Positions 1 to 12,727 are shown, counted from the first letter of the stretch. The stretch is DNA of 64,000 nucleotides from Climacium dendroides (GCA_950106755.1 OX467082.1:31062001-31126000), one strand, 5' to 3'. Notes: a model not told the origin generated them from the letters alone. Numbers and translations are program-made.

Positions 1-2630
1 CACTATTTCAAGATAGTTGGTAAAAGGTTTGTTGAATACTTTTCAACATAAAAAGATTGTCCAATATTGAAGCACCAATTCGGCAAGGTGGTGAAGTGCC
101 AAGATAATAAAAGATTTATCATGGATCTTTCTAAAATTTTTTTTATACTTTTTTTAAGAACTTCATGACAAAAGTTAAATTTTGAATTATTTTACACTTT
201 TCATTTATGATTTAACACTTGGAAGCATTTTCAATGATTTCTAAAGCCGTGTCTTGCATGTGTGATGTTAATTTTTTTTTCAAATTATAAATATAATAAA
301 ACATTAAATACATTGAAAAGTTTTGTAGTATATCAAATCAAGATTTATAAAAAATTTGTTGAAAAAATTTCAACATAACTATTTTAGAAAAGTAGTATTG
401 AAGAATTATAAACAATTATTGAAAGGAAAACAATGCAATTTTCTATACAACAATGCTAATAAAATATCTTAAAACCTTTAGTTAGTACCATTTTAGAGAA
501 GAGGTGTTTAAAAATTGTTTATTATTATAAATAATGAACTATGAAGCATGCAGTTTTTAATATAACATGTATCGTTGCCCCACCCATGACAATAAAACTT
601 GTACTTGATTCCATCTTTGGGGCTAGTTTTACTATTTTCTTTATACGAATGAAAATAATTTGAAACTAACCATCTTCTATTTTCTAAATTGAAATGGTAT
701 GAAATAGTCTATGTGCACATTTCTTCTTTTAGGGCTTTCCATTAGTGCTAAAAGAACACTTGATAATTACAAAAATGTATAGCTTGATTATAAAGCAAAA
801 AATAAAAAATCAATCATGAAATGTTTTTTGCTTTTGGTGTGTGAAAAGATATGTGCCTTTAATCAACTTCAAAGTCAGTTCACTCCTTGAGACACTTTTA
901 CAAAGGTGGCAATGGAAGTTACCTCACTATGCATTCAATCATGTAGATGCTTTCTTGGAGATGTTAATTATATAATTTATTTTATAAAAAAAAATAACAA
1001 TCAAAATGGGGGTTGAAACACTACATCTATAATTAAATTATCTTGAGGATTATCTTGTTATATATGTATGATTGCAAGAAACACTTGTCCTATTTTTTTG
1101 TCCTCTTAGCCTTGAACATGTATTTTTTGCTTATAACTTTTGCATCATATGTTGGTTTCATGTAAAATTTTAAATGAAGGTACATGTGGTAGTCTTAAAT
1201 ATTAAATATTTTTTTGTATTGAAAAAAATGATTTTATTATTTTTAAACAACTTGTATTTGGATGTCTACCTTGGCCATTTAGAAGATTCCAATACTATTT
1301 TTGATCCAAAAATGGAAATTTGAAATTCAAAATTGATATACATGGGCTAAAGTTACATAAGTCTATAAAGATTTTTTTTAAATAGTAAATTGTCCACCCT
1401 CCAAATGTGCTCAAAGTGCATGACCGTTGTGCAAGTGCAAAGAACACCATTTTTCCCACAAAGATGAAAATGGTTGAGAAGGATCACCTTCAATTTTAAA
1501 AATGAAATTTTTAATCTATTATATCTTTTTTACTATTTTCTAAAAATCAAACATCAAATTGTCCATTTTCCTGATATTTTTGATAGTTCCTTTTTGGTAT
1601 TTAACTTTTAAAGATAAATTTTCCTAGGTCTGAATTTTTAGAGATCTTCTTGTTTTTAATGCTTTACAAATTATCCATACTTTATTTTATTTAAAAAGAT
1701 TTATTTCAAAAGTCACAGCACTCACTAAAGTAGATTGTTTAGAGCTCAAAACAACAAGTGTTTCTTGCAATGACCTATATAGATACAATTTTTTAAAATA
1801 AAATATAAAGATTTAATGCAAAATGAATTAATATATTTTATCATATTGATAACTTCATATTTCTTGCCAATTTTAATAAAATTTAATTTCCAAAATAAAA
1901 AATTATAATTGTGATAATTTTCAAAGTTAAAATGCTCTTAAAGTGATTTGTCAAAGTTTTGGTAAAGATTTTTTCAAATTTGACAATATAGGTTCTTAAT
2001 GCAAGATTCAAGACAATTCAAGAAGTCTATCACATAGTTCAATAGACTTCAAAGTTCAATATTTTTAACACCAATAATCACACATCACAACTTTGAATAC
2101 ACAAATTAATTACATACAATGAAATCACTCATGAAATAGTTCATTGAATAGTATTAGTTCAAAAAAAACAAAGGTTGGAATTGGTGTCATTGCTAAAATT
2201 GCGGGTAAAATTGTGCTATAGATATGGTCATATGAACTAGAAACATTTTGTGAGATATTATCTTTGTCCTCAAATGATCTTACAATTCAGCAAAATGTTT
2301 GTGATTTTTGTTGCTAAAAATAATGTTTTTTTCAACCTCTTTAAAGTTGTAAAGTACAATAGAATTCAGGTGCATTCCTATCATTTTGAAACTATGAATT
2401 TTGGAGCCCTTTCAAAATACAGTATTAAGTTCATTGTAACAAAATGAAAGGAAACCAAGAGATCATTTTAGGACAAAGGAAGTATATCATATCAACAAGA
2501 TACAAACTAAACCCATGTTTATTTAGTAACCATACAATTTTCACCCATATTTTAGAATAAAGATATTTGTTTACAAAGTTTTTAGTTTTTAATTTTTTTA
2601 AAAGCATGATAAAATGATGTATTTTTTTAT
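1..2630. other. AT-rich intergenic DNA, no gene seen
   Basis: Strongly AT-rich sequence with many A/T runs and no reading frame that resembles a protein family or shows coding-like composition. The only notable frame, a 65-codon one near 2250-2447, is rich in Phe, Ile and Lys, as expected of AT-rich noncoding DNA. No terminal repeats or target duplications were recognised. Confidence 0.6.
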
Positions 2631-3115
2631 GTACAAGTAGAACTTTTCTTACTGCATACTCTCTTAGTGCATAATATGCAGTAAAGAGAGTTTAGAGACA
2701 ATAGGTGGATTTGCGATTGATTCAAAATGGAAAGACACAAGATCCAAGGCCTCTCTAAATGCGTAAACCACTCCCAAGAAAATGCGCCGTTCATTTCTTG
2801 GGAGGTTTCTGGGGTGCAACAAGTCCATAATGCCTGATTACGCGAGTAAACCCACGTAATCAGGCATTACGGATTTTCCATCCAATTACAATTTCTCATC
2901 TGATTGATTGCATCCAACTTCAATGTTTTTTGCTTGTGGTTTACGTTGGTCAATGTCCTCGTCATTGCGGATTCTGTGACTTAAAATGCCTCCTCATCCC
3001 TCCTTGTTAGCATTTTAATTCGCAGATTCCCTCCTCCTTGAGCATTGCCCTATACATAAAACCTCTCTTTGTGCATAATCCCAACACCATGCACTAAGAG
3101 AGGTTCTACCTGTAC
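2631..3115. mobile_element. Foldback/MITE-like element with nested hairpins
   Basis: The ends are inverted copies: GTACAAGTAGAAC at 2631-2643 and GTTCTACCTGTAC at 3103-3115 (12 of 13 match). Just inside each end lies a CTCTTAGTGCAT motif with a nearby inverted partner. The interior holds further stems: an 11-bp perfect stem (2771-2781 with 2794-2804), a 15-bp perfect stem (2828-2842 with 2855-2869) and a 9-bp stem (2981-2989 with 3010-3018). It has no coding capacity. No convincing target duplication flanks it, so the superfamily is unknown. Confidence 0.6.
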
Positions 3116-6100
3116 TGACATTCTACATGCTTTTCTTCCTTCTTCACTGATGGCACTGTTTGTTTTTTTCCATCATTCAATCAGTGAGCCTATCCAAGAA
3201 ACACTTGGATCATAGTGCAAGGTGCCCAGTCAGCCGTTTTGTCACCTACCCTAAATTGCTTGCACATGGTGATTGATGCATCCGTCTATGAATGGTAGCC
3301 CATGCGAAGTGAAGTTATACTGGTATGAATGCAGCAGAGCCATCAGCTCATCACAATGGTGGTTTCGCTGTCAGTGTTTGGTCTGTACGAGGTTCTCATT
3401 TCGATGGCGGTTTCTCTCACAGTCCCATCACCACTTGCAACGACAAAAAAGTTGTAGGTTTTAAATGATCCTGCCAACAACTTCTAAGATTTGTTCAATC
3501 CTCTTTCATTGGGTTATCATGCCCAGCAGTTGCACACACGTGAAAACAACTGTATCCACAAACAAACAATCACTTCTGTTTGAACACACGAAAACAAAAG
3601 AACCTACTGAGTGCATTTTACACTGCAATTCATACCCAGCACTTCAAATTATATAACCAATTGGAGATGAGAGTTTCCCAGCATTAAGAATCAAGGTTAA
3701 CAACAACAACATTGTGTTTAATAGGTCATTCAGATAGAGAAGAGGTTTCTGCTGAACCATGGAGATGCAGGGCCATGGCCAATGTTTTGTATCCCTAAGA
3801 GGAATTTGCTTCCGTATTAACATACACAAACTGTCTGCCCAAAGTTTTCCTTGTATCGAAGAAGAACAAGACCTAAGACCCAAAATGAATCAATGAGCCT
3901 GTTTGCCACATGACATGAGGGTGGATAGAGACTGCTGCCTTAGTTCCAGAAGTCTTGTTGTTTAAAAGTGGTGTTTGCAAGGATCTCACGAATTTGAGAA
4001 TATTTGTTCACCTTCCAATTAGATTCACATTGCTAACCACCACTCCTCCAACACCTTTGGATGTATAATTTTAGCAAGTTATATAGAGAGCAGCAATGCT
4101 GCCAGTGGGAATGGTCTCACTACTAACCTGAACCTTCACACACATCAACAATATTGTGTGCAACAGCCTATGTTACGTGTTCATGTGCAAGTGCAGTCTT
4201 GCCTACAGCGCACAGCCATTGGCAAAGTCCTCCCTGAGTGTGATGGCCAGTCATGCAGCTCTATCTGCACTAGTGCACAATTGTGTGCTAGATAAGTTTA
4301 AAAAAACTGATCAAATTTGTCTGTAAGCTTGACGAGGTCACATCTTGCAAGTACATAAGGTACCCAGAATGCCAACATTTTAGCAGCTGATATCATCAAA
4401 GACATGGGCAATTCGGCAAATGCCATCAGCTGTCCATGAAACTGTCATCCAGCCCAGAGGTGAGTGTTTACTTTTGGTGCAAGGAAACAGTAAGTTAACT
4501 TAGATTTCATTTCAAAACAGGAGTACTGAAAGCTCAGAGTGGTTTAGATCGCGTCAATCTTTTTCTCAGGTAATCATTATTTCAGTAAGCTTGGTGACAC
4601 TGGTGTAGTGGTGTACAATACAAGTTGAATTGAAGATGTACTCAACACTGCAGGTTGACTGGAAGAAAGCAGGAGAGTCTAACTGTTTTGGTATTGTTCT
4701 TGTAAGTTATATGATTAGGTTAGAACCACCCATTACCAACCACAGCTTCATCAGCAATCAATTGGGGTCTGAAATTCTAGAGAGGCTGGGACTAATTTCC
4801 AAACATGAGTTCTTGATTTTCTCTCATCAATTCCTCCATTCTTTTCATGACACATCTGCTTGGTTTGGCGTGCCAAAGTGAACAAGAAGTAGTCTCATAA
4901 ATGAGCAATTTTGGAACAGTCTACACATTGGACATGGGTCTAGACCAACTTTTGCCTTCCTAAATTTATAGTAATTTCAGTTCAAGTGATAAAATTACCA
5001 AATCTTGACAAACCCCCTCATATCCATCTCTGCACCTGTGGAAATATTTCCTTTACCTTACTGTACTCCACATATGTCCACAGTTGCTTATTTGGTCAGT
5101 TATGAGTGGTTCTATCTTACTTGTAAAAATTAATCACACGCAACCATTCTCACTTTGTGCGCAGGGGCAGGCCAGGTAAGTTTTTTGTGGTCCTAGTTAT
5201 TATTGCTGCTGGAGGATGGGGTCAGGGCAACATTTACTTTGGCAAGGAGGTGGGGAATTATTTATCAGATGGTGGAATTTGATGTCTGGCAGGGTCCATA
5301 ATGGCCGCTTCTGAGGCTGGACTGCCATGCCATTCATGGCCCTGCAAACATCCATTCAATGCTCGTCATCCACTCAAGTCTCTCCAAAAATTGGAGGGAA
5401 TAGCAGTGCATTTACACAACTGACTGTCCAAGACTCCAAGTCTAGGACTTCAAATCAAAACGGGAATGCAAGTACATACAAAGCAAATGCAGGTATAGTA
5501 ATGTGAACTTTGACCCGGTCTCTCACTGCTCAAATCGAATTGAATTAAAGCCAGCCAACATCTACCCGGGCAATCAAAGATCATTAACTTATCCTGTCCT
5601 ACAAATCCAAAATGTTAGCTCTCAGTGGCAGCAACTGAAGGGATCATAACTTACTACCCATATAGCTCTCTTACTAGTGTCTTTGTGCAAGATCTTTAAT
5701 TTCTAGCTGTAAATAACCCCATGTTGTTGGGCACCGTGACTTCAAACCACTCAAACAAAAAGCCTTGATAGCTTCATATAACAGCCCAGACATCAATATA
5801 TAATGCCTCTGTTGCATTGTACATGCTCCTGCAGCTGCACAAGAATCAGAAAAAGAGGAATGATGCTTTTTAACTGCACACTTCAGCCCAAACTGATGAT
5901 TGCACTTGGAGAGATGTTGGCCATGTTGACGATTTTCAGTATGTTGTCCACACATATGTATCCTGTTTCTGGAAAATTTGATCTCAATCATTGGACTGCA
6001 GTGGTTGATGCTAAATTTGCTCCTCCTACGGAACAGAACCAAATAATATACTCAAATTACAAGGTTATCAAGCAGAGAGTTTATCAAGCCTCCATTTTGG

Positions 6101-6174
6101 TTGTAGACAACAGATGCTAGTGTAGTAAATGTGTTCCAGTAGTGGAATGGGTTACCTTCAACCTCACTCTGATA
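3116..6174. other. Intergenic region, no gene supported
   Basis: More balanced in composition than the left flank, but no frame matches a family I recognise. Short open frames occur (for example 4630-4881 plus and 5674-6042 minus) without splice or domain support. Decayed exons or old untranslated DNA may be present. Before the copia insertion, the right part would have lain directly downstream of the M16 protease gene, so some of it may be that gene's former 3' flank. Confidence 0.4.
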
Positions 6175-6179
6175 AATAA

Positions 6180-6708
6180 TGTAGGATCCTCTGAACCAGG
6201 GCTTATTTTTTGGCTTTCTGGTGCCAGATTGCAACAGAAAAATAATTTAGATCAAATCAGCCAAAAAAATGCCAAAAAACTTGAATGAAATTGCTAAAAC
6301 ACTTCAAATCAAAAAATAAAATCTTGGATGAAATTGCTAGATTAAGAATGAAAATCAAATTATAGACATGTGATATGTGCTAATGTGATATTTTCTATCC
6401 AATATGTAGATGAATGTTAAAATTTGGAGCACTGCTATGACATTTTGTATCACTACTTTGACACTTCAAAAAACTGAAAAAAAAAGACCTGCACTGAATA
6501 GTCTGCTACTTAGCCAGATACATTACTCAAGTAGATATGGTAGTATGCGGTTCATCATCAACTCATAGATATGTAGATTGTTAGCGTTAATTACTTAGTT
6601 TCTTGCATGTTCTTCCTTCTTGCAAGGGTATATGTAGTTCATGTCATCCTTTTGTACTCTCACCTGTTGTGGAGATTCAGTCTCATACATCTTTTGAGAG
6701 TTGCATCA
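6180..6708 (+). repeat. 5' LTR of the copia element, interrupted by a MITE
   Basis: It matches the 203-bp 3' LTR (12822-13024) apart from the inserted MITE at 6197-6491 and an extra stretch of about 25 bp near 6530-6565. It ends in TTGCATCA directly before the primer-binding site. Confidence 0.88.
6197..6491. mobile_element. Small hAT-like MITE inside the 5' LTR
   Basis: A 295-bp noncoding insert with imperfect inverted ends: CAGGGCTTATTTTTT on the left and, read from the right end, CAGGTCTTTTTTTTT. It is flanked by ctctgaac (6189-6196) and cactgaat (6492-6499), an imperfect 8-bp duplication. The 3' LTR of the same retrotransposon has the unoccupied site ctctgaaa, which confirms the insertion. 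CAGGG ends and 8-bp duplications are usual for hAT elements. Confidence 0.75.
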
Positions 6709-6720
6709 TGGTATCAGAGC
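6709..6720 (+). other. Retrotransposon primer-binding site
   Basis: TGGTATCAGAGC directly follows the 5' LTR. This is the standard copia primer-binding site, complementary to the 3' end of initiator methionine tRNA. Confidence 0.88.
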
Positions 6721-7389
6721 CCCTAGGGAACAATATTTGTATTTGAGTATGACTTTGTGTGAGTGTGAGTACCGTAAGTGTGGAAGAAAATGAGTGTCAT
6801 TAGTGTACATATATATAGCAACATAGTAGCCCTCACGTGTTATGCATTCACTAGCTCTTACTTGTATCACCATGTGAGAGTAGGAAGAAGCAAAACTGTA
6901 GTTTAGTAAAGCATGCTGAGTGTAAAAAGAGCAAACATCAATTACACATTTTATGTCTGTGATTCAAAAGGGGAGAGTGAAGTCCGTCTAGCAAACATCT
7001 TTATAGCTAACAGTATTTGTCTAATTGTTGACAGGAGTCATGTCGACTTCAAATATTCTGTGTGAACAAGCTAACCACTGAGAGTTATCAGACATGGAAG
7101 ACTTGCCATGCTGATTGTTGTTAACCTTAGAAGGCCCAAGGCCATTTCGGGTATGAAAACATCCTTGCTTTTCAAGCCTTATAAATCTATATCTCGCTAA
7201 GGTATGAAAATCTCAACCGTACAATCTTGTAGTGTACATATTGTAGATGATGTGGATCAAATTTGGAGTCATTTGACTGCACGAATTGAAAGATTATAAT
7301 GTTTTAGTGTTGAAAAAAGATGCTAAAATTTTCCTAAAAACACATTTGGAGGTGAAATTTGATTTTTAAACCTACTCACATGAAATTTT

Positions 7390-8045
7390 TTTGAACTAAA
7401 ATGTGCTTTGAAATCAACATACAAACTCATTGGTGGAAAAAAAATTCATGAAAGTAACTCATTGCGTTTGCAAAATTGTTTTGAAATGTCAAAAAACAGT
7501 GAAAAAAGTAGCAAAAACACACATCTATGGCTAAACCTACTTCTACTAAAATGCTTCTTAGTCACTCGTTACTTCTTTGATTAACACAAAATTTTAGCCA
7601 CAAAAACTAGACAAGTATGCGCAACTTTCCCCCCAAAAAGTTTTGAAAATGGACACAATATGAAGAAGTAACAAGCCGCCAAAGTGCATACTAACCAAAA
7701 AATGTTAGGGTTTTGAACTTCGAATTGCTTCCAAGCATTCAAAACAACTTGGATTGCTATGAAACTTTTAACACAATAACTAGACTTCTAGAGGAACAAA
7801 ATCCAATAAATTTTATTGAAAAAAAACATTGGATGAAGGAGATACAAGCCTTCAAAGTTGCAGCCATGACAATGCAGTGTGTTGAACTCAAACTGAACCT
7901 GTGAACTTTGAATGGCTTTCACAAACTCAATTCGTCTTGGATTGATCTGAAAATTCTACTACACAAACTAGACTAGTATGTGCAACTTTTCCAACAAGTT
8001 TTACTAAATTTGATCATTTTCTGCAAAAGTTACAGTACTTTGAAT
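7390..8045. repeat. Diverged ~180-bp tandem repeat in the copia interior
   Basis: Related blocks containing a Ctt(g)gatt...acacaa...actagac core recur near 7574, 7751 and 7933 (spacing 177 and 182 bp). Copies are diverged and noncoding. The last unit contains a CAAAAGTTAC motif. Confidence 0.55.
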
Positions 8046-8149
8046 TGTACTTCCCAACTATGAACGGCCAGAATCTATTCCCTTGGGCGGTCTAGGGTTA
8101 ATGAAAGATAATATGTAGAAATACATTGATCCTACCAGGATTGATTGTC

Positions 8150-8870
8150 CAATGATTAATGAACCCAAAGGCATGTCAAAAGGGAGAGCAAGAGCGTTGT
8201 ATTCAATCATGGTGTCATGTTGCGAGTCGATCTTTAATGAACAAGCAAAAGAGACTGATCCATAAGTAACATGGAATACTCTAAAAGAGTGCTTCAAGAG
8301 AACAAACAACACTTCATGGCTAATGCTCATGGATAAGTTCAACTCAATTAGATTGGTGGAAGGGGGATTGTGAATGAGTACATACAAAAAATCAAAGATA
8401 CAATGTTGCAATTAAGAGGAGCCGGTCATACAATATCTAACACTGATCTGGTTGAACAAATGTTAAAATACCTTTCTTTCTAGCTACAAGGTGGTGTATG
8501 AGCAAGTTAGCACACTTGTTTACATGCCTACACTCAAGGCTCTAACTACACTTTTGTTTCAATACGAGCAAAAAATGTAGTTTTGATAGTTTGGCTAATT
8601 TGGTCTCAGCATGTCAATATATTTGTGGCACATTTTTAGTGGCCAATGAGATCTCTACATTCCAATTCACACCATAGACCATTGCAATATAATGCACCAA
8701 GGTATCCCACCAAATTCCTTCCACCCAAGTCATTATCACAATACAAAAATATTACAGACTTGTAATTGGTATAGAATAGAGGGACATTTTCTTTGAAATT
8801 GCTATGAATTTAGGAAAAAATTGGCATGCAAAGCCCATGTAAGACAAACTAGTGGATACGAAACTAGGAA
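8150..8870 (+). pseudogene. Copia gag remnant (UBN2-like plus zinc knuckle)
   Basis: Reading across frames, 8340-8580 encodes a copia-type gag segment (…NEYIQKIKDTMLQLRGAG… and …YKVVYEQVSTLVYMP…). Further on, 8761-8804 encodes a degenerate CCHC zinc knuckle, CNWYRIEGHFL-stop-NC. The second cysteine is replaced by Tyr, and a TGA stop (8794-8796) sits where a Trp codon is usual. Several frameshifts and stops make it nonfunctional. It lies in the expected gag position between the primer-binding site and pol. Confidence 0.75.
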
Positions 8871-9393
8871 GGCACAGATAGGACCAATGTGAGTGAATTT
8901 CATTGCGAGACAAAATTCATCCACAAAGTTGGGACGGAAGGAGTGTATGGAACCCTAAATCTAAATGCTTCCATGCAATGAACTCTAATAACCTTAGGCA
9001 CATCTCATGCCCAAAATTTCTCTAAAATGATCATTTTGGTACCAAAAGAGGTCCTAATTTAGTCCTAATTAGTGAATCTAGCACACAATACCATCCTATG
9101 AATCTGCCAATTTCACATGCTTTAGTCACAAGTAGTTGCAATTCACCTTAAATTCCATGGCTTAACGTTAAGACCTAAGTTTGTTCTCAAAAATATCATT
9201 AGAGCACCCAATTGAGTCCTAAAAAAGGGTTAACCTAAAATTTCAACATTTCATTCATCTCCACATCCCATTCAACATGCAAATAGCTTACAACATGCTT
9301 CATAACAATGTACAATGAAAATTGCAATGATTCAATTACAAGTCGAAAACACAATCACAAGCCTCAACTTGTACCTCCTCTTAGAGGATAGTA

Positions 9394-9920
9394 GACCTCT
9401 TTGCACAAAAACAATTGCCATTTTTTATGCTAGTTCCAAATAGGTTTAATTGTATCTCTTCACAAAGCTAACTTCAAGATGCATTACCTCTCCGAAAATC
9501 ATCTCCATCCGATCTCCCATGCTCCTACAATTGCTTGTTAAAGTCGTTGCTCTCAATTGTTGCGATGATAGACCCTTTGTGCACCAAATCAATTGCCCCG
9601 AATTCATCCTTGTTTAAATTAGAGCAAGTCATAGCTATTCGGAAAGCTAATTTCAAGAATCAACATCTCTTCAAAAATCAACTCCATCTGATCTCTCGTG
9701 CTTCCGACATTGCCTGTCAAAGTTATTGCTTCCAATTGTCACGGCAGCAGATCCTCTGTGCACCAAATCAGTTGCCCCGAACTTCGTCCTTGCTTTGATT
9801 GGGGTGAATTATAGCCTTTTAGAAAGTTAACTTCAAGACACACCACTTATCCAAAAATTAGCTCCATCCAATTTTCCACACTCCCACAATTGCACGTTAA
9901 AGTTGGTTGTCCAATCTCAC
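9394..9920. repeat. 180-bp tandem repeat array
   Basis: Units begin CTTCAAGA/TTTCAAGA at 9472, 9651 and 9831 (spacing 179 and 180 bp), with a partial unit before and after. Each unit shares CTCCATC.GATCTC, GTGCACCAAATCA.TTGCCCCGAA and a terminal GAAAGCTAA-like block. Open frames across it are incidental to the repeat. It lies in the foreign-looking interior of the copia remnant. Confidence 0.75.
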
Positions 9921-10660
9921 TTCAAATTTTCCCCTCATTCTCAAGTACCCTTTCCATCTGACCCCAAAATGTCACTTTTTTCTCCCATTTTTTGCATAAA
10001 AAATGAGTGACCTACTCGACAAATTGCCTATATTTCTAATCTAATTCTTCGCAATCCTTGATTTAGTATCTTTTGTTCATTTTTCACCTCTTGCTTCACA
10101 CACTTCCCAAACACACATGGATACCAAGACACACAAGAGAGAGAGATTGAGCTCCTAACCCTAATTTTCCTATTACTTCAACTTCCTAATTAACACTCCT
10201 AATTACTTTCATTCATTACTAATTTATTGAAAAATCATTTAACTACTATTCTTTGCCTAATTTAGTACTTCTATCCCTATGTTAATGTTTTTTCAATAAT
10301 CTAAGTTTACTAACATCCTTTGTGTTTTTCATGTTTTTTTTGGTAGTTTTAAATTCATATTTAGACTCATTTACAACTTTACATCTTTGTTTTTACTTCA
10401 CTTTTGTATTTTTTACCTTTTATATTTCTTTAATTTGCACTTTTGATCTAGTTTCTTTTCCTATGCACTAAAAGCCTTCTAACTAATGGTTATAGTTTAA
10501 TCTAAAATACTAACACTTTTGAATGTAAAACCTCATACATATATTTTATATTTTCAATTATCTTGAAGGTGAACCAATATGGTGGTTCACAACCAATCAT
10601 CCACTCTAATGCCCTCATTGATAATCTAGATGATCCCCTTGCTATTGTCATGAATGACAG

Positions 10661-10925
10661 AAAAATTGTGAAAGTTTCTCAAGAAGCTTCTCCTTTGACA
10701 GAAGTAGCTCACGCAATTTTTAAGCTTCTAAAAGTAGCTTAGGATCCTTAAATATATATAGAAGTCAAAATTGTGAAAAGTCCTAGAAGCTTCTCAAGAA
10801 GTTTTTTGTTTGGTGGAAGTAGCTTAAGAAGCTTTCAAGCTTCTGAAAGCAATTTAGGACCCTTAAATATATATAGAAGTCAAGAAGCAACTTAAGATCC
10901 TTAAATATATATAGAAATCAAGAAT
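10661..10925. repeat. ~105-bp tandem repeat with GAAnnTTC palindromes
   Basis: Two full units and a partial one contain AAATTGTGAAA, AGAAGCTTCT (10682-10691 and 10785-10794) and CCTTAAATATATATAGAA. GAAnnTTC inverted pairs are the core of heat-shock elements, and TATATATA is TATA-like. The block could be the U3 part of an inserted LTR, but no matching partner LTR was found. Confidence 0.55.
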
Positions 10926-11164
10926 GTAAGATTTCTCAGTCTTGACAATTCACTTTTATGTCTAGTTCATATTAGATTTGAAGCTTTATTTTTTGTACTC
11001 TTGTTCTCTTGAAGACAACTCTTGGATTTTACCTTTAGTATTATACTTCTTGAACTTTAATACCAAGTCTTATTATCCAAAACTCTTCTTGCCTTATCTT
11101 ATATCTCTTGCGTCCATTACAATTGCTTGGAAACACATCACACATAAATTTTGACCCAACCTCC

Positions 11165-11515
11165 AACAGTCACGCCCTCACCTTTGAAAGTTTTCTGGTT
11201 CCTCCGATTCTGGGTGTGTTGTCAGATCCTTGATATATGAGGCACTCTTTGTTGTCAAATACAACCGCGAGTCCCAAGTCAGCTATTGATCCAACAGGAG
11301 GGAGATTAAATGAAAGACTAGGCATGAAGTAGACATCGTTAATCTTTATTTCATCTTGGTTTCTAAAATTGACAGTGCCCTTGCCCTTCAACTACCAGAA
11401 GTTGCTTTCCAACTGTCTGGACCATTGCAGGATTGGGTGCAATTTCTAATTTCGAAAATTGATGAGGGTCCCTACTTACGTGTTGGGAGTAGTGGGACGG
11501 GAAAAAAGAGTCCTG
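11165..11515 (-). pseudogene. Copia protease/pre-integrase block, inverted
   Basis: On the minus strand this segment reads as the copia region between the zinc knuckle and the gag-pre-integrase domain: …APNPAMVQTVGKQLLVVEG…, then …INDVYFMPSLSFNL…VGSIADLGLAVVFDNK…. A frameshift falls where the two readings overlap near 11390. The rest of pol reads on the plus strand, so this block of about 350 bp has been flipped in place. In normal order its end should join the plus-strand GLYRYRV segment that starts near 11517. Confidence 0.75.
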
Positions 11516-12727
11516 AAACAGGCTTATATCGATACAGAGTGCCCAATCCAAAATTTAAGATTTGTGCTGTTGCATCGCCCTCTGTTGCACGCCTTGGGCA
11601 TCATAGATTAGGGCATTTGAATTTTCACAGTATCCGATCTATGGGTTCTCATGGGGTTGCCAAAGGAGTTCCTCTCGTCTCAACTTCATGGGACACTTCT
11701 GACTCTACGTGCAAGCCACCGCTGAATCCACTTTACTGCTTGTCATATACGTGGATGATTTGATGGTAACAGGCAACAATCTTCAACGGATCGCTCGGCT
11801 CCAGGAATAGCTCTGTAAAGAGTTTGCGATGACCATTCTCGAAACATTGTCTCTTTACTTGGGAGTCGATTTTTGTACAATTTCGAGGGGATACTTATGT
11901 CACACAAGAGGTATATACTGAAGTGTCTCGATGACATGCAATTAATTGATTGTCACTCCGTTCCTACTCCCATGGAAGCAAACGCTTACGGAATCTTGTC
12001 CGCACACATGGATTCACCACTATTGGACAACCACGAGATTATATACTACCGCGTGGCAATTGAAAAACTACTCCATGTTACAAACACCCGTCCAGATGTT
12101 GCCTTCATTATCGGCTTCCTCACCATGTTTACCTCTGCTCCTCGTGGTGCTCACCTTCAAGCTGTTATTCATGTCTTAAAGGCACCTCCGATTTGGCTAT
12201 TCACTATCCAAGAGGGGGAGATCTCATGCCCTTTGGCTACTTGGATAGTGATTATCTCCGAGACTCGGATGAAAGGAGATCTACCTCAGGATACATTATG
12301 AGCATAGGAACATGTCCAATTTCCTGGAAGAGCAAGTTACAAAATGATGTGGCTCAATCAAGCTCTGGGGCAGAATATAGAGCATTTGCAGAAACAACCA
12401 AAGAGGCAATGTGGGTACAAAATTTGTTTGAAGAAATGAATCTACATATCGAACAACCCATATATATTCTACGACAATCAGAGCTGTATAAAGATGGCCA
12501 AGAACCCAGTCTTCTAGGGCCGCACCAAGGATATCGAAAAGAGATGTCATTTGTTCAGGGACCACGTAAGGAAAGGAAGGATCTGTCTTGAGTTTGTGCG
12601 GTCACAGCAACAAACTGCAGACATTCTCGCGAAGCCACTGAGCAAGGTTCACTTCCAGGAACTGAGAGGACGCCTGCACATGATGACCTCAGAGTCTCAG
12701 ACGAATTTCAAAAGGGACGCCAAGTGA
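11516..12727 (+). pseudogene. Copia pol remnant: pre-integrase, RT end, RNase H
   Basis: Starting near 11517 the plus strand encodes GLYRYRV… and then HHRLGHLNFHSIRSM, the pre-integrase histidine motif. Most of integrase and RT is missing. It resumes with the RT active-site motif YVDD (codons 11748-11759), then the conserved YLLHVTNTRPD-like and GYLDSDYLRDSDERRSTSGY RNase H blocks, and ends around 12727 after the ADILAKPLS tail. Stops and several frameshifts separate the parts. It is not functional. Confidence 0.85.
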
